From NCBI GenBank assembly GCA_002427105.1, contig DIPM01000015.1, positions 1-50,615 on the forward strand: 50,615 nucleotides of DNA, written 5' to 3'. The DNA comes from Marinilabiliaceae bacterium UBA5488. Its GTDB lineage: Bacteria > Bacteroidota > Bacteroidia > Bacteroidales > Marinilabiliaceae. Positions 8,224 through 17,011 of the stretch are shown piece by piece (within the stretch, counting starts at the first letter, position 1; every line of letters begins with the position of its first letter). The translations under genes and the position numbers were made by a program. The notes beneath the pieces were generated by a model. It ran no database searches, had not been told where the DNA came from, and saw nothing but the letters and a program-made list of their open reading frames with translations.

Positions 8224-9552
8224 TTAATTTCCAATATAATCACGGATGCAACGGAATCCAATATACGATTTGGCCGAATCCTGATACTCATAAGTACGAG
8301 TACTGTTTTGCAAAAAGAATGCAATATCTTTCCATGAGCCTCCGCGAATTACTTTACGTTTCATAACGTGGTGATCGCCCGGAAGAGCATTGTATTTGTA
8401 AGTAGGACTTATGTCATGCATAAAGTTGTATGAGGATTCATCAAAAGCACTTGATGTCCATTCGGCAACATTACCTGCCATATCATACAAACCATAATCA
8501 TTCGGATGAAACGATGCCACATTCATGGAATACATACCACCGTCATCGCCATAACGACCTCTGAGCGGCTTGAAGTTAGCTAAGAAACATCCCTTGTCGT
8601 TACGTGTATATAATCCTCCCCAAGGATAGACGTTTTGATTAAGACCGCCACGGGCAGCATACTCCCACTCTGCTTCGCTGGGCAAGCGATAAGCCATAAC
8701 TTCAGGTTGCCTTTTTGAGCGCAGGAAGTTGTTTAAAAGCTGTGTACGCCATATACAGAAAGCTGTAGCCTGTTTCCAGGTCACGCCCACCACGGGATAT
8801 TCATCAAATCCGGCATGCCAGAAGTACATCTCTGTCCATGGTTCGTTGAATGAATAGGTAAAATCAGCTATCCAGACCAGGGTATCGGGATATACATTAA
8901 CGCGATCTTTAAGGATAAAAGCAGAACGGTCGTTTATGGGAATACGTTCTCCGAATTGATTAAATACTTCGCCTTCATACGAGTTTGTCTCGTAATTATA
9001 ACGATTAGTACGCTTGGCAGCCTGCTGCAAATCAACCCATTCATAGTCATAATTCAACTTGCGCGCATCAATATGCTTCTGGCGGAAGAAACGCTCGCCC
9101 TCAGAAAGATAAAGCTCGTCTAAGATCTCGGCATATTCTTCATTGTCCCACTCAAGTCGGGCCCTCCAATCAAGAAAGGGAGGATCAATAGGATTACCGA
9201 ACTTATCTTCAGAGATAAGAAACTCCTCAAATTGTTCACCTAGCATTCGCCGGGCTATACTGTCGCGAACCCAACCCACAAATTGGCGATACTCGCTATT
9301 TGTGATTTCTGTTTCGTCCATCCAAAATGAAGGAATAGAAACTGTTCGAGTTTGAGTGGTCATTGAGTTGGTCACATCCTGATCATTCAAACCCATGTTA
9401 AAACTCCCTTGAGGAATAAACAACATTCCAAATGGGTCAGGTTCGTAGAACGAGGCTTTTCGTGAAACCCCCACAAGTTCACCGTTACCGGACTTTCCAC
9501 AGCCGGATAAAATCGTGAGTAAAACGATACTTAGGGCAAGTACTTTCTTCAT
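8224..9552 (-). CDS. gldK: Type IX secretion lipoprotein GldK/PorK
   Basis: Outer-membrane lipoprotein that with GldN forms the periplasmic ring of the T9SS. Seen: signal peptide with lipobox LSGC (Cys18), then an FGE-sulfatase (formylglycine-generating-enzyme-like) fold: 'MLFIPQGSFNMG', 'WMDETEITNSEYRQFV', 'RLPSEAEWEYAARGG', 'YDMAGNVAEWTSSA', 'RGGSW' and a C-terminal 'GFRCIRD'. 442 residues fits the family. In T9SS the fold is structural rather than enzymatic (family knowledge). Starts 50 bases after porP. Confidence 0.94.
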   Translation of the reverse strand: MKKVLALSIVLLTILSGCGKSGNGELVGVSRKASFYEPDPFGMLFIPQGSFNMGLNDQDVTNSMTTQTRTVSIPSFWMDETEITNSEYRQFVGWVRDSIARRMLGEQFEEFLISEDKFGNPIDPPFLDWRARLEWDNEEYAEILDELYLSEGERFFRQKHIDARKLNYDYEWVDLQQAAKRTNRYNYETNSYEGEVFNQFGERIPINDRSAFILKDRVNVYPDTLVWIADFTYSFNEPWTEMYFWHAGFDEYPVVGVTWKQATAFCIWRTQLLNNFLRSKRQPEVMAYRLPSEAEWEYAARGGLNQNVYPWGGLYTRNDKGCFLANFKPLRGRYGDDGGMYSMNVASFHPNDYGLYDMAGNVAEWTSSAFDESSYNFMHDISPTYKYNALPGDHHVMKRKVIRGGSWKDIAFFLQNSTRTYEYQDSAKSYIGFRCIRDYIGN

Positions 9553-9602
9553 AACTTTCGAATATTCTTAATCAGTACTATAAAACTCATTTTTATCTTC
9601 TT

Positions 9603-10679
9603 TTATAAAAAACGCACACTTTTATATCTCTTATCTCTCTTTTCCAGGGAGAGATCAAACGTGTATCCCAGCATTATCTCATGAGCGCCGCCTCTGGCGA
9701 CCTTGCTCAATCCTGAGGTTGAGATGTCATAACAATATCCTACCCTCAACCCGTTATTCATTTCAAATCCGGCCATCACTGCAAAGGCATCTTCCAATCT
9801 GTAGCTTAGCCCGGCCCAATACTTTTCGCGCAGATAAACATTCACATTAAAATCGAACTGCCACAAGGTGCCTGCCTTTTTAATCAAAACTGATGGCCTC
9901 AAATCGATAGGGTTTTCGACCATGCGATGCAAATATCCGGCTGTGAAAAAAAAAGAACGTGGGATATATACGTCTATCTGTTCATTAAAGTTTTGTTTTG
10001 GCTCAAATAAATGTAAAATAGATATTCCCGCATAGAAATCCGGATGGATATAACTCACGCCAAATCCGGCATCCGGGGCAATATCAGTTTCTTTTGTATT
10101 TGATGCTGCCGGGTCGGTATCATTATGATAACTACTGTCGGATGGTTTAAAAACCAATTTTGTGCCATCATAAACCTCATTTACTATCCCAACACTTAAG
10201 CCGATGCCCAATATCCCTTCATCTAAAAAATAATGTCTGGCAATAAGCCCGTTAATAGTAAGCTTGTTACTAAATCCGGCTACATCATTCATTATTGTCA
10301 ATCCTACAGCGCTTCGGCTTCCCAATATATTTGTTGCCATATCGCCTCCAACAACCGTTGTTCTTGGGGCTCCTTCAACTCCAACCAACTGACTTCTATC
10401 TATTGCCGAAAGGTTAACTCTACCTGAGCTTCCGGCAAATGCAGGGTTGAGAGCCGTTTTGTTAAACATATTCTGGCTAAACTGCGGTTCATACTGTGCT
10501 AAAACAGCAGTATTTGTGCAAAATAAAACAAAAAAAGCACAAGTTCCAGAACAAAGCAATCTAAATAACGAAAATAATCTTTTATTTTCGCGCTCACCGG
10601 CCTTGCAAAAGCCTTTCCCCGACTGAGAATGATGCAGCTCTAAATAGCATTTGTTCCTAAACATAAAAACTAAGGCCAT
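9603..10679 (-). CDS. porP: PorP/SprF family T9SS outer-membrane protein
   Basis: Outer-membrane beta-barrel of the PorP/SprF family, which links the GldKN ring or its cargo to the outer membrane. Seen: a signal-peptide core ending AVLAQ, then the family start 'YEPQFSQNMFNKTALNPAFAG', repeated aromatic-ended beta-strand patterns, and a C-terminal 'MLGYTFDLSLE'. The start is uncertain: both in-frame ATGs (10679 and 10664) lie more than 30 residues before the hydrophobic core, giving an unusually long n-region. No closer ATG or GTG is in frame. First gene of the porP-gldKLMN set. Confidence 0.88.
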   Translation of the reverse strand: MALVFMFRNKCYLELHHSQSGKGFCKAGERENKRLFSLFRLLCSGTCAFFVLFCTNTAVLAQYEPQFSQNMFNKTALNPAFAGSSGRVNLSAIDRSQLVGVEGAPRTTVVGGDMATNILGSRSAVGLTIMNDVAGFSNKLTINGLIARHYFLDEGILGIGLSVGIVNEVYDGTKLVFKPSDSSYHNDTDPAASNTKETDIAPDAGFGVSYIHPDFYAGISILHLFEPKQNFNEQIDVYIPRSFFFTAGYLHRMVENPIDLRPSVLIKKAGTLWQFDFNVNVYLREKYWAGLSYRLEDAFAVMAGFEMNNGLRVGYCYDISTSGLSKVARGGAHEIMLGYTFDLSLEKRDKRYKSVRFL

Positions 10680-10723
10680 ATACTAAAATTGAACTTTAAA
10701 GGTTACATTATCCCCCCTCACCA

Positions 10724-11902
10724 TTACTCGTTTTTTTCTATATTTTTTGTCTCACTGTGCTTCCTGAATAATCTCCACCACTTTGCCGGAATCTCGTTAC
10801 GAGAAGCCATCCTGTAGTCGTCGCGGCTACATGCCACCCACCTTTGCCCTTCTTGCTGGTGAGCCTTCATCCACCAGCGATCATTCTCGATGTTGCGGCA
10901 AAAACTTAAAACCTCGTCCAGCCCTTCCACAGGCACTAAATACTGCCTGTACCTGCCTGACTCTTCATCGGGATAATCATGCGCCCGTCCCAAGAATCCG
11001 TCGAGGAAATGCCAAAGCATCTGGGCGCCAAGCATCGCGTTACTTTCGGCATTCTCATCTAAATACACATCAAAAATCCCGGTTACCGCAACTCTTTCAC
11101 TTATACCGGCATACCTAAGAATCCGACAGATATCAAAAGGCTCAATTCCATGCTTGCTAATCAGGTCGGAGCCAAACTGGGGCTGATTCTTTATCATCCT
11201 GAAATCTATACTAACAGCCTGCGCATCTCTAAGCAAAGTTTCACTATTGCGAATATTATCTCCTCTTAAGTCTCCCAGCCTCTGCATCTCATAGTGACGC
11301 GAATCCAGAAACCTGCGTTGACTATCTGAGCATAGATAAGCCTGGGTGCCAAAAACTACCAAATCTTCAAGCTTAGAACCCAAGTCTCTAATCAGATAAC
11401 TTAACCAGCTGCGTGAAGAAAAATCTTCACTATTCACGTCAATATCGAGCACTGCATCTCCAACAGCCAAATTAATAGTCCCCTCTTTTCTCACCTCGAG
11501 CAAGCCTTTAGCCATGGGAAGTGTCAAATCCTGACTTCCTCCGATAACTAATACCGCGATATTGCGACGGACAAACCAACTAACAGCTTCCTGCAAAGCT
11601 CGATATCTATCGTTTAGGCTATTGCCCCTTATGTTGCCTGCATCGCCTATCTGCAGCCCCTCCGACAATGAACTCAGGGCATAGAGATAATGGCGAATTT
11701 TGTCAGGCGCTTTATCACAAGCTTTGTTGTCAACTGAGTTTCTCGCCTCAGCAGCACCGATTATTACAACTTTAAAAGTCGCATTCGTAAACCAATCACT
11801 CTGACCCTTGTAAAAACTAACACAAGCATTCAATCTTTCATCACCCGACAAGCCGGGAATAGTCGCTATATGGCCTTTATATGGTTCAAAGTAGTGATTC
11901 AC
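10724..11902 (-). CDS. Ureohydrolase-fold protein with degenerate metal site
   Basis: Arginase/formimidoylglutamase-like fold of 392 residues, but probably not a working ureohydrolase. The three metal motifs are recognisable and altered: GGxHS reads GGSQD at 121-125 (His to Gln124), DAHxD reads DAVLD at 149-153 (His to Val151), and SxDxDxxDP reads SIDFRMIKN at 231-239 (second Asp to Arg235). Three of the six Mn ligands are therefore gone, while D149, D153 and D233 remain. It starts at a GTG 11 bases after topA and precedes porP by 45 bases, all on the same strand, which suggests co-transcription with both. Annotation pipelines would probably name it formimidoylglutamase; a binding or scaffold role tied to T9SS is inference. 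Confidence 0.75.
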   Translation of the reverse strand: MNHYFEPYKGHIATIPGLSGDERLNACVSFYKGQSDWFTNATFKVVIIGAAEARNSVDNKACDKAPDKIRHYLYALSSLSEGLQIGDAGNIRGNSLNDRYRALQEAVSWFVRRNIAVLVIGGSQDLTLPMAKGLLEVRKEGTINLAVGDAVLDIDVNSEDFSSRSWLSYLIRDLGSKLEDLVVFGTQAYLCSDSQRRFLDSRHYEMQRLGDLRGDNIRNSETLLRDAQAVSIDFRMIKNQPQFGSDLISKHGIEPFDICRILRYAGISERVAVTGIFDVYLDENAESNAMLGAQMLWHFLDGFLGRAHDYPDEESGRYRQYLVPVEGLDEVLSFCRNIENDRWWMKAHQQEGQRWVACSRDDYRMASRNEIPAKWWRLFRKHSETKNIEKNE

Positions 11903-11913
11903 AATATCAACAA

Positions 11914-14385
11914 TTACTTCTTACGCGCTTTAACAGTCTTCTTTTGCTTTGCAGGACTCTTAGCAGCACTCGTTTTTGCTTTACCGCTCGTCGTTGCCGA
12001 TTTTTTCGCTGCAGACGAGGACTTCTTAGCAGAGCTTCCTGCCCGCTTCTTAACCGGGCCATTGGCAGCTGCCTGACTAATCAAGTTCCTGCAATCATCA
12101 AGAGACAATGAAGACGCCTCAGTGTCTTTTGGTATTTTATAGTTAACACTATTAAATCTTATGTATGGACCCCATCTCCCGTTCAAAATCTGAAGATCTG
12201 GCTCTTCTTCAAACGACTTAATAATCTTATTATTGTCTTTCTCCCTCTTTTCTTCAATTAATTCTATGGCCCTGTCAAGGTTTATTTCCAAAGGGTCATC
12301 GACTCCTTTCTTCAATGAACAAAACTTACCGTCGTGTCTAACATAAGGTCCAAATCTGCCAACCCCGACAACTACAACTTTGTCTTCATACAAACCAAGA
12401 TCGCGCGGTAATTCAAAAAGCTTCAAAGCCTCCTCAAGTGTGATTGTCTCGATATGCTGCCCGCGTGTAAGAGCAGCAAACTGAGGTTTTTCGCTTTCAT
12501 CCGAACCATCTCCCAATTGAGCCATAGGGCCATATCTTCCGATACGCACTGAAACAGGTTTTCCTGTTTTCGGGTCAGTTCCCAAAGTTCTCTCGCCACT
12601 ATTGCGTTCTGATTTCTCGAGCGTCTCTTCTACCTGCTTATGAAAATCTTTATAGAAATTTGCTATTGAGTCATTCCACACCATTTCTCCGGCTGCTATA
12701 GTGTCGAATTCTTTTTCTACCCTGGCTGTAAAATCGTAGTTCACAATATTGGGGAAATACTTAACAAGAAAGTCGTTAACAACCATGGCGATATCAGTAG
12801 GGAAAAGCTTAGAACGCTCTGCGCCGGCATTTTCGACAAGTGTTTTGGCGGAAATATCTTCTCCTTTTAAGATGATAGAGCGATACTTACGTGGCTGCCC
12901 ATCCCGGTCTTCCTTAACTACATAGCCTCTTTGCTGAATAGTACTGATAGTTGGGGCGTAGGTAGAGGGTCTGCCAATGCCCAGCTCTTCAAGCTTGCGG
13001 ACCAGACTGGCCTCAGAATAGCGTGGAGGCTTCAGGGACCAGCGCTCACGGGCTTCTATGCTGTCTCTTTCAAGAGAGTCTCCCGTCTTCATCAAGGGCA
13101 GAAATCCGGGAGCATCCTCATCCTCTTTCTCCTGATCGTGAGATTCAATATATACTTTTAAAAATCCATCAAACTGGATTACCTCCCCACTGGCCTGAAA
13201 GTATAGCGGAGACCCGCTGATACTAATATTGACATTTGTCTTCTCTATTCTGGCGTCGCTCATTTGCGAAGCAATGGTGCGCTTGTAAATAAGCTCGTAT
13301 AGCCTTTGCTCTGCAGAAGAACCGGCTACACTATCCTTATTAAGATAGGTCGGACGTATTGCTTCGTGTGCCTCCTGTGCTCCTTTAGTTTTTGTTTTAT
13401 ACTTACGCACCTTTACATACTCAGGCCCCATCTCTTTGTTTATCTGCTCCACAGCCATAGCCACGGCAGTATCTGCCAGATTAACCGAGTCGGTACGCAT
13501 ATAAGTAATCTTTCCGGCTTCGTAGAGCCGCTGGGCAACTGACATAGTCTGTCCAACCGAGAAGCCCAGCTTGCGCGAGGCCTCCTGCTGGAGGGTTGAG
13601 GTAGTAAAAGGTGCGGCAGGTGATTTGGTGAGGGGTTTGCGCACAACCTGCTCAACCTTAAAGCTTGCTGAAGAACATAGTTTAAGGAAATCAACAGCCT
13701 CCTGCTCAGTTTTAAAGCGCTGATTCAGTTCGGCTTTCACCTCCTGCTTCTTGCCTTCTTCATTAATTAAAAGAAATCGCGCTGTAACCCGAAATGCAGA
13801 CTCGGATTCGAAACCGAAAATCTCGCGTTCACGTTCAACCAGCAGCCTGACCGCCACCGACTGCACTCTTCCGGCCGAAAGGGAAGGCTTAACCTTTTTC
13901 CATAAAACGGGGGATAGCTCAAATCCCACCAGACGATCGAGCACCCGGCGTGCCTGTTGGGCATCTACAAGATTCTTATCGATAGTCCGCGGGTTTTTGA
14001 TAGCTTTAATTATCGCATCCTTTGTAATCTCATGAAATACTATCCGCTTGGTATTATCGGGCTTCAATTCCAAAACCTCGGCAAGATGCCAGGCTATAGC
14101 TTCTCCTTCACGGTCTTCATCGGATGCAAGCCATACGGTATCGGAATTTTTGACCAGACTCTTAAGCTCTTTGACAACCTCTTTCTTATCGGGGGAAATT
14201 ATATACTGAGGTTCAAAATTTTTGCTCACATCCACTCCAAAATCCTTCTTCGCCAAATCGCGAATATGACCATAACTAGATTTTACTACAAAGTCATCTC
14301 CAAGAAATTTTTCTATTGTTTTGGCCTTGGAAGGCGACTCGACAATAACCAGATTCCTCTCCTTATCTTTTACTTTTTGCACCAT
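11914..14385 (-). CDS. topA: DNA topoisomerase I with lysine-rich tail
   Basis: Type IA topoisomerase that relaxes negative supercoils. Seen: Toprim domain at the N-terminus ('LVIVESPSKAKTIEKFLG', 'ASDEDREGEAIAWH' at 87-100), the active-site tyrosine Y295 in 'YMRTDS', and C-terminal repeat modules of the type 'LGTDPKTGKPVSVRIGRYG' without four-Cys zinc fingers. The last 45 or so residues (778-823) are a Lys/Ala/Ser tail with about fifteen lysines and no acidic residue, resembling a histone H1 tail. 823 residues in total. The ureohydrolase-like gene follows by 11 bases. A hairpin lies 19-40 bases ahead of the start. Confidence 0.95.
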   Translation of the reverse strand: MVQKVKDKERNLVIVESPSKAKTIEKFLGDDFVVKSSYGHIRDLAKKDFGVDVSKNFEPQYIISPDKKEVVKELKSLVKNSDTVWLASDEDREGEAIAWHLAEVLELKPDNTKRIVFHEITKDAIIKAIKNPRTIDKNLVDAQQARRVLDRLVGFELSPVLWKKVKPSLSAGRVQSVAVRLLVEREREIFGFESESAFRVTARFLLINEEGKKQEVKAELNQRFKTEQEAVDFLKLCSSASFKVEQVVRKPLTKSPAAPFTTSTLQQEASRKLGFSVGQTMSVAQRLYEAGKITYMRTDSVNLADTAVAMAVEQINKEMGPEYVKVRKYKTKTKGAQEAHEAIRPTYLNKDSVAGSSAEQRLYELIYKRTIASQMSDARIEKTNVNISISGSPLYFQASGEVIQFDGFLKVYIESHDQEKEDEDAPGFLPLMKTGDSLERDSIEARERWSLKPPRYSEASLVRKLEELGIGRPSTYAPTISTIQQRGYVVKEDRDGQPRKYRSIILKGEDISAKTLVENAGAERSKLFPTDIAMVVNDFLVKYFPNIVNYDFTARVEKEFDTIAAGEMVWNDSIANFYKDFHKQVEETLEKSERNSGERTLGTDPKTGKPVSVRIGRYGPMAQLGDGSDESEKPQFAALTRGQHIETITLEEALKLFELPRDLGLYEDKVVVVGVGRFGPYVRHDGKFCSLKKGVDDPLEINLDRAIELIEEKREKDNNKIIKSFEEEPDLQILNGRWGPYIRFNSVNYKIPKDTEASSLSLDDCRNLISQAAANGPVKKRAGSSAKKSSSAAKKSATTSGKAKTSAAKSPAKQKKTVKARKK

Positions 14386-14403
14386 CTCAACGTAAAATTT
14401 TAT

Positions 14404-14425
14404 ACCGGAATAGAGAAATTCCGGT
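14404..14425 (-). promoter_or_regulatory. Inverted repeat in the topA leader
   Basis: ACCGGAAT (14404-14411) pairs perfectly with ATTCCGGT (14418-14425) over a six-base loop, 19-40 bases ahead of the topA ATG. It lies just after the -7-like element, at or just downstream of the expected transcription start. It could be an operator or a 5' leader hairpin. Confidence 0.45.
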
Positions 14426-14428
14426 CGG

Positions 14429-14436
14429 CAAATTTA
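14429..14436 (-). promoter_or_regulatory. Putative topA -7 element
   Basis: On the minus strand this reads TAAATTTG, matching the Bacteroidota -7 consensus TAnnTTTG. About 20 bases upstream there is no clear TTTG (-33), so support is partial. Confidence 0.4.
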
Positions 14437-14601
14437 TAAAATATTAATTACTATGCAGTAAAAAAAATAAAACCCGCACATTAAGCCATTAGAAACCATT
14501 AAAGTCACTAAATAGTTATCTTTATAATTGATATAATAGAATAAAGTCTATAATTTGATAAATTTACCGCCGGATATTCAAACCATTACTTATCTGACAA
14601 T

Positions 14602-16950
14602 ATGGAAAAGAGCCCTTTAGTAAAAAAGATAGTTAAATATTTGTACGGCATATTTGCTGCAGGTATAGTTCTTCTGATTCTCTTATTTTTTCTGATTTCT
14701 AGCGGAGTGCTTGGTTTTATGCCAAGTTTTGAAGAGTTGGAGAATCCCCAAAGCAATCTGGCAACTGAAGTTATCTCATCTGATAATATTTTGCTGGGAA
14801 GTTTTTTTCAGGAAAACAGGAGTCGCGTTGAATATAGTGAGATTTCACCCAATGTTATTAACGCGTTAATCTCGACAGAAGACATACGCTTCTACGACCA
14901 TTCAGGCATTGATGCGCGCGGTCTGATGCGCGTACTTGTTAGAACTGTGCTACTTCAGGAGGAAAGTTCGGGAGGAGGTTCGACCATAACCCAACAATTG
15001 GCCAAGCTGCTATTTCACACTCCTGCCAAAAGCAAACTCGAGAGGGTAGTTCAAAAGCTCAAAGAATGGGTTATAGCCGTGAAGCTGGAGCGAAGCTATA
15101 CCAAGGAAGAGATTTTGACTATGTACCTTAATAAAGCTCCCTTTATATATGATGCATACGGAATAAAATCGGCATCAGCTACCTTCTTTGGCACTTTCCC
15201 GGATTCCCTTAAGATTGAAGAGGCTGCCGTGCTTATCGGGATGCTGAAAAATCCTTCCCTTTACAACCCGGTTCGTCGGCCTGACCTTACACGCGAGCGT
15301 CGTAATGTGGTAATGCACCAGATGATGAAAGCCAAGCACCTTAGCAAGCAGGAGTATGACTCACTCAGGCTTTTACCCCTGGATCTTGAATTCAAAAGAA
15401 CGGACCATATTGGCGGACTTGCCCCCTACTTCAGGGAGTACCTGAGGATGACCCTAACGGCTAAAATGCCGGAACGCTCTGATTATGCCTCATGGCAAAA
15501 TCAGAAATTTATTGAAGACAGTATTGAATGGAACAACAATCCCCTATTCGGCTGGGTTAATAAAAATCTTAAAGGCGATGGCTCTCGCTATGATATCTAT
15601 CGCGACGGACTAAAAATCTATACCACAATAGATTCAAAACTACAGAGTTATGCAGAACAGGCTGTTAACAACCACCTGGCCTATGATATCCAGCCCAAAT
15701 TCTCAAACGAAAAAAGAGGCCGTGCCCGCGCTCCTTACACGAGAGATCTTACTGCCGAGCAGTATGCAAGCATTATACGCCGGGCTATGCAGCAGACCGA
15801 TCGTTACCGCATACTTAAAAGTGGGGGTATGTCTGAGGATTCCATAAATATAGTTTTTAAAAAGCCCGTGAAAATGCAGGTCTTCTCATATCGTGGAGAA
15901 ATAGACACCGTGATGAGCCCCCTTGACTCGATACATTATTATAAGACATTTCTTCGCGCTAGTCTGTTTTCCATGGATCCGCATACGGGACATGTTAAGG
16001 CTTACGTGGGGGGGCCAAATTACAAGCACTTTAAATATGACATGGCCACGATGGGTAAAAGACAGGTTGGCTCTACCATAAAGCCCTTCGTTTATACCCT
16101 TGCAATGCAGGAAGGGCTAACTCCATGCGATTTGGTTCCAAATGTTCCTCAAACTTTCTATCTGCCTACGGGTCAAACATGGACTCCCCGCAACTCCTCA
16201 AATAAGCGGGAAGGCGAAATGGTGTCGCTGAAATGGGGACTTGCCCAATCTAATAACAATATAACAGCCTGGATTATGAAACAATATAACCCTCAGGCTG
16301 TAGTGAATATTTGCCGGTCACTGGGAATTAAAAGCCCCATGGATGCTGTACCCGCGCTAGCTCTCGGGTCGCCGGATTTTACCTTAAATGAAATGGTTTC
16401 GGCCTATTCAACCTACGCCAACAAAGGAGTTCACTCCGAGCCACTGTTTGTTACCAGGATAGAAGATCGTTACGGCAACGTAATAGCCACCTTTAACCCC
16501 CGAAAGACAGAAGCCATTAATGAGCACAATGCTTACCTGATGTGCAATTTGCTTCAGGGAGTTGTTAACACGGGTACTGCAATACGTTTGCGCTCTAAAT
16601 ATAATCTTCGCGGTAATATAGGAGGGAAAACAGGAACTACCCAGAACAACTCTGATGGTTGGTTTATAGGTCTTACTCCCAATCTGGTTACAGGTGTTTG
16701 GGTAGGAGGCGAAGAAAGAGACATACACTTCGACAATATTTCACTTGGCCAGGGGGCGAATCTGGCTCTTCCTATATGGGCGCTATATATGACGCCGGCC
16801 TATGAAGATAGCACCTTGCCATACTCTCTGGAAGACAATTTTGAGTCTCCGTCAAACTTTAATATCAACTTGTCATGTCCCGATGAGTACATCCCCAAAT
16901 CGGAAGAGGAGATAGAAATAGAATCAGTTGCAGGTGGTGAATTCTACTAA
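14602..16950 (+). CDS. Class A penicillin-binding protein (PBP1a-like)
   Basis: Bifunctional peptidoglycan glycosyltransferase and transpeptidase, anchored in the inner membrane by one N-terminal helix (about residues 14-38). GT51 domain: 'ISTEDIRFYDHSG' with catalytic Glu93 and 'GGGSTITQQLAKLLF' from residue 124. Transpeptidase: SxxK at S491-K494 ('GSTIKPF'), SxN in 'AQSNNNITAW' and KTG at 676-678. 782 residues. It is divergent from topA and convergent with radA. It resembles the second class A PBP in this window in domain order and motifs, but the two are clearly different sequences. Confidence 0.95.
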   Translation: MEKSPLVKKIVKYLYGIFAAGIVLLILLFFLISSGVLGFMPSFEELENPQSNLATEVISSDNILLGSFFQENRSRVEYSEISPNVINALISTEDIRFYDHSGIDARGLMRVLVRTVLLQEESSGGGSTITQQLAKLLFHTPAKSKLERVVQKLKEWVIAVKLERSYTKEEILTMYLNKAPFIYDAYGIKSASATFFGTFPDSLKIEEAAVLIGMLKNPSLYNPVRRPDLTRERRNVVMHQMMKAKHLSKQEYDSLRLLPLDLEFKRTDHIGGLAPYFREYLRMTLTAKMPERSDYASWQNQKFIEDSIEWNNNPLFGWVNKNLKGDGSRYDIYRDGLKIYTTIDSKLQSYAEQAVNNHLAYDIQPKFSNEKRGRARAPYTRDLTAEQYASIIRRAMQQTDRYRILKSGGMSEDSINIVFKKPVKMQVFSYRGEIDTVMSPLDSIHYYKTFLRASLFSMDPHTGHVKAYVGGPNYKHFKYDMATMGKRQVGSTIKPFVYTLAMQEGLTPCDLVPNVPQTFYLPTGQTWTPRNSSNKREGEMVSLKWGLAQSNNNITAWIMKQYNPQAVVNICRSLGIKSPMDAVPALALGSPDFTLNEMVSAYSTYANKGVHSEPLFVTRIEDRYGNVIATFNPRKTEAINEHNAYLMCNLLQGVVNTGTAIRLRSKYNLRGNIGGKTGTTQNNSDGWFIGLTPNLVTGVWVGGEERDIHFDNISLGQGANLALPIWALYMTPAYEDSTLPYSLEDNFESPSNFNINLSCPDEYIPKSEEEIEIESVAGGEFY

Positions 16951-16954
16951 GGAT

Positions 16955-17011
16955 AATTGAGAGGCTTGAAGGCTTTATGCAAATAACTGCCGGAAAGCCT
17001 CTTCAATTTTT
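16955..17011. terminator. Inverted repeat at the PBP/radA junction
   Basis: AATTGAGAGGCTT (16955-16967) pairs imperfectly with AAGCCTCTTCAATT (16995-17008), followed by a T-run to 17011 on the plus strand. It covers the radA stop codon (16975-16977), so the end of radA also serves as the PBP gene terminator. Confidence 0.5.

Noticed and set aside
13957..14439. Open frame of 160 codons on the plus strand opposite topA
   Set aside because: Antisense to the Toprim region of TopA; the composition (many Phe, Ile, Asn) is that of a shadow frame and nothing in it is recognisable.
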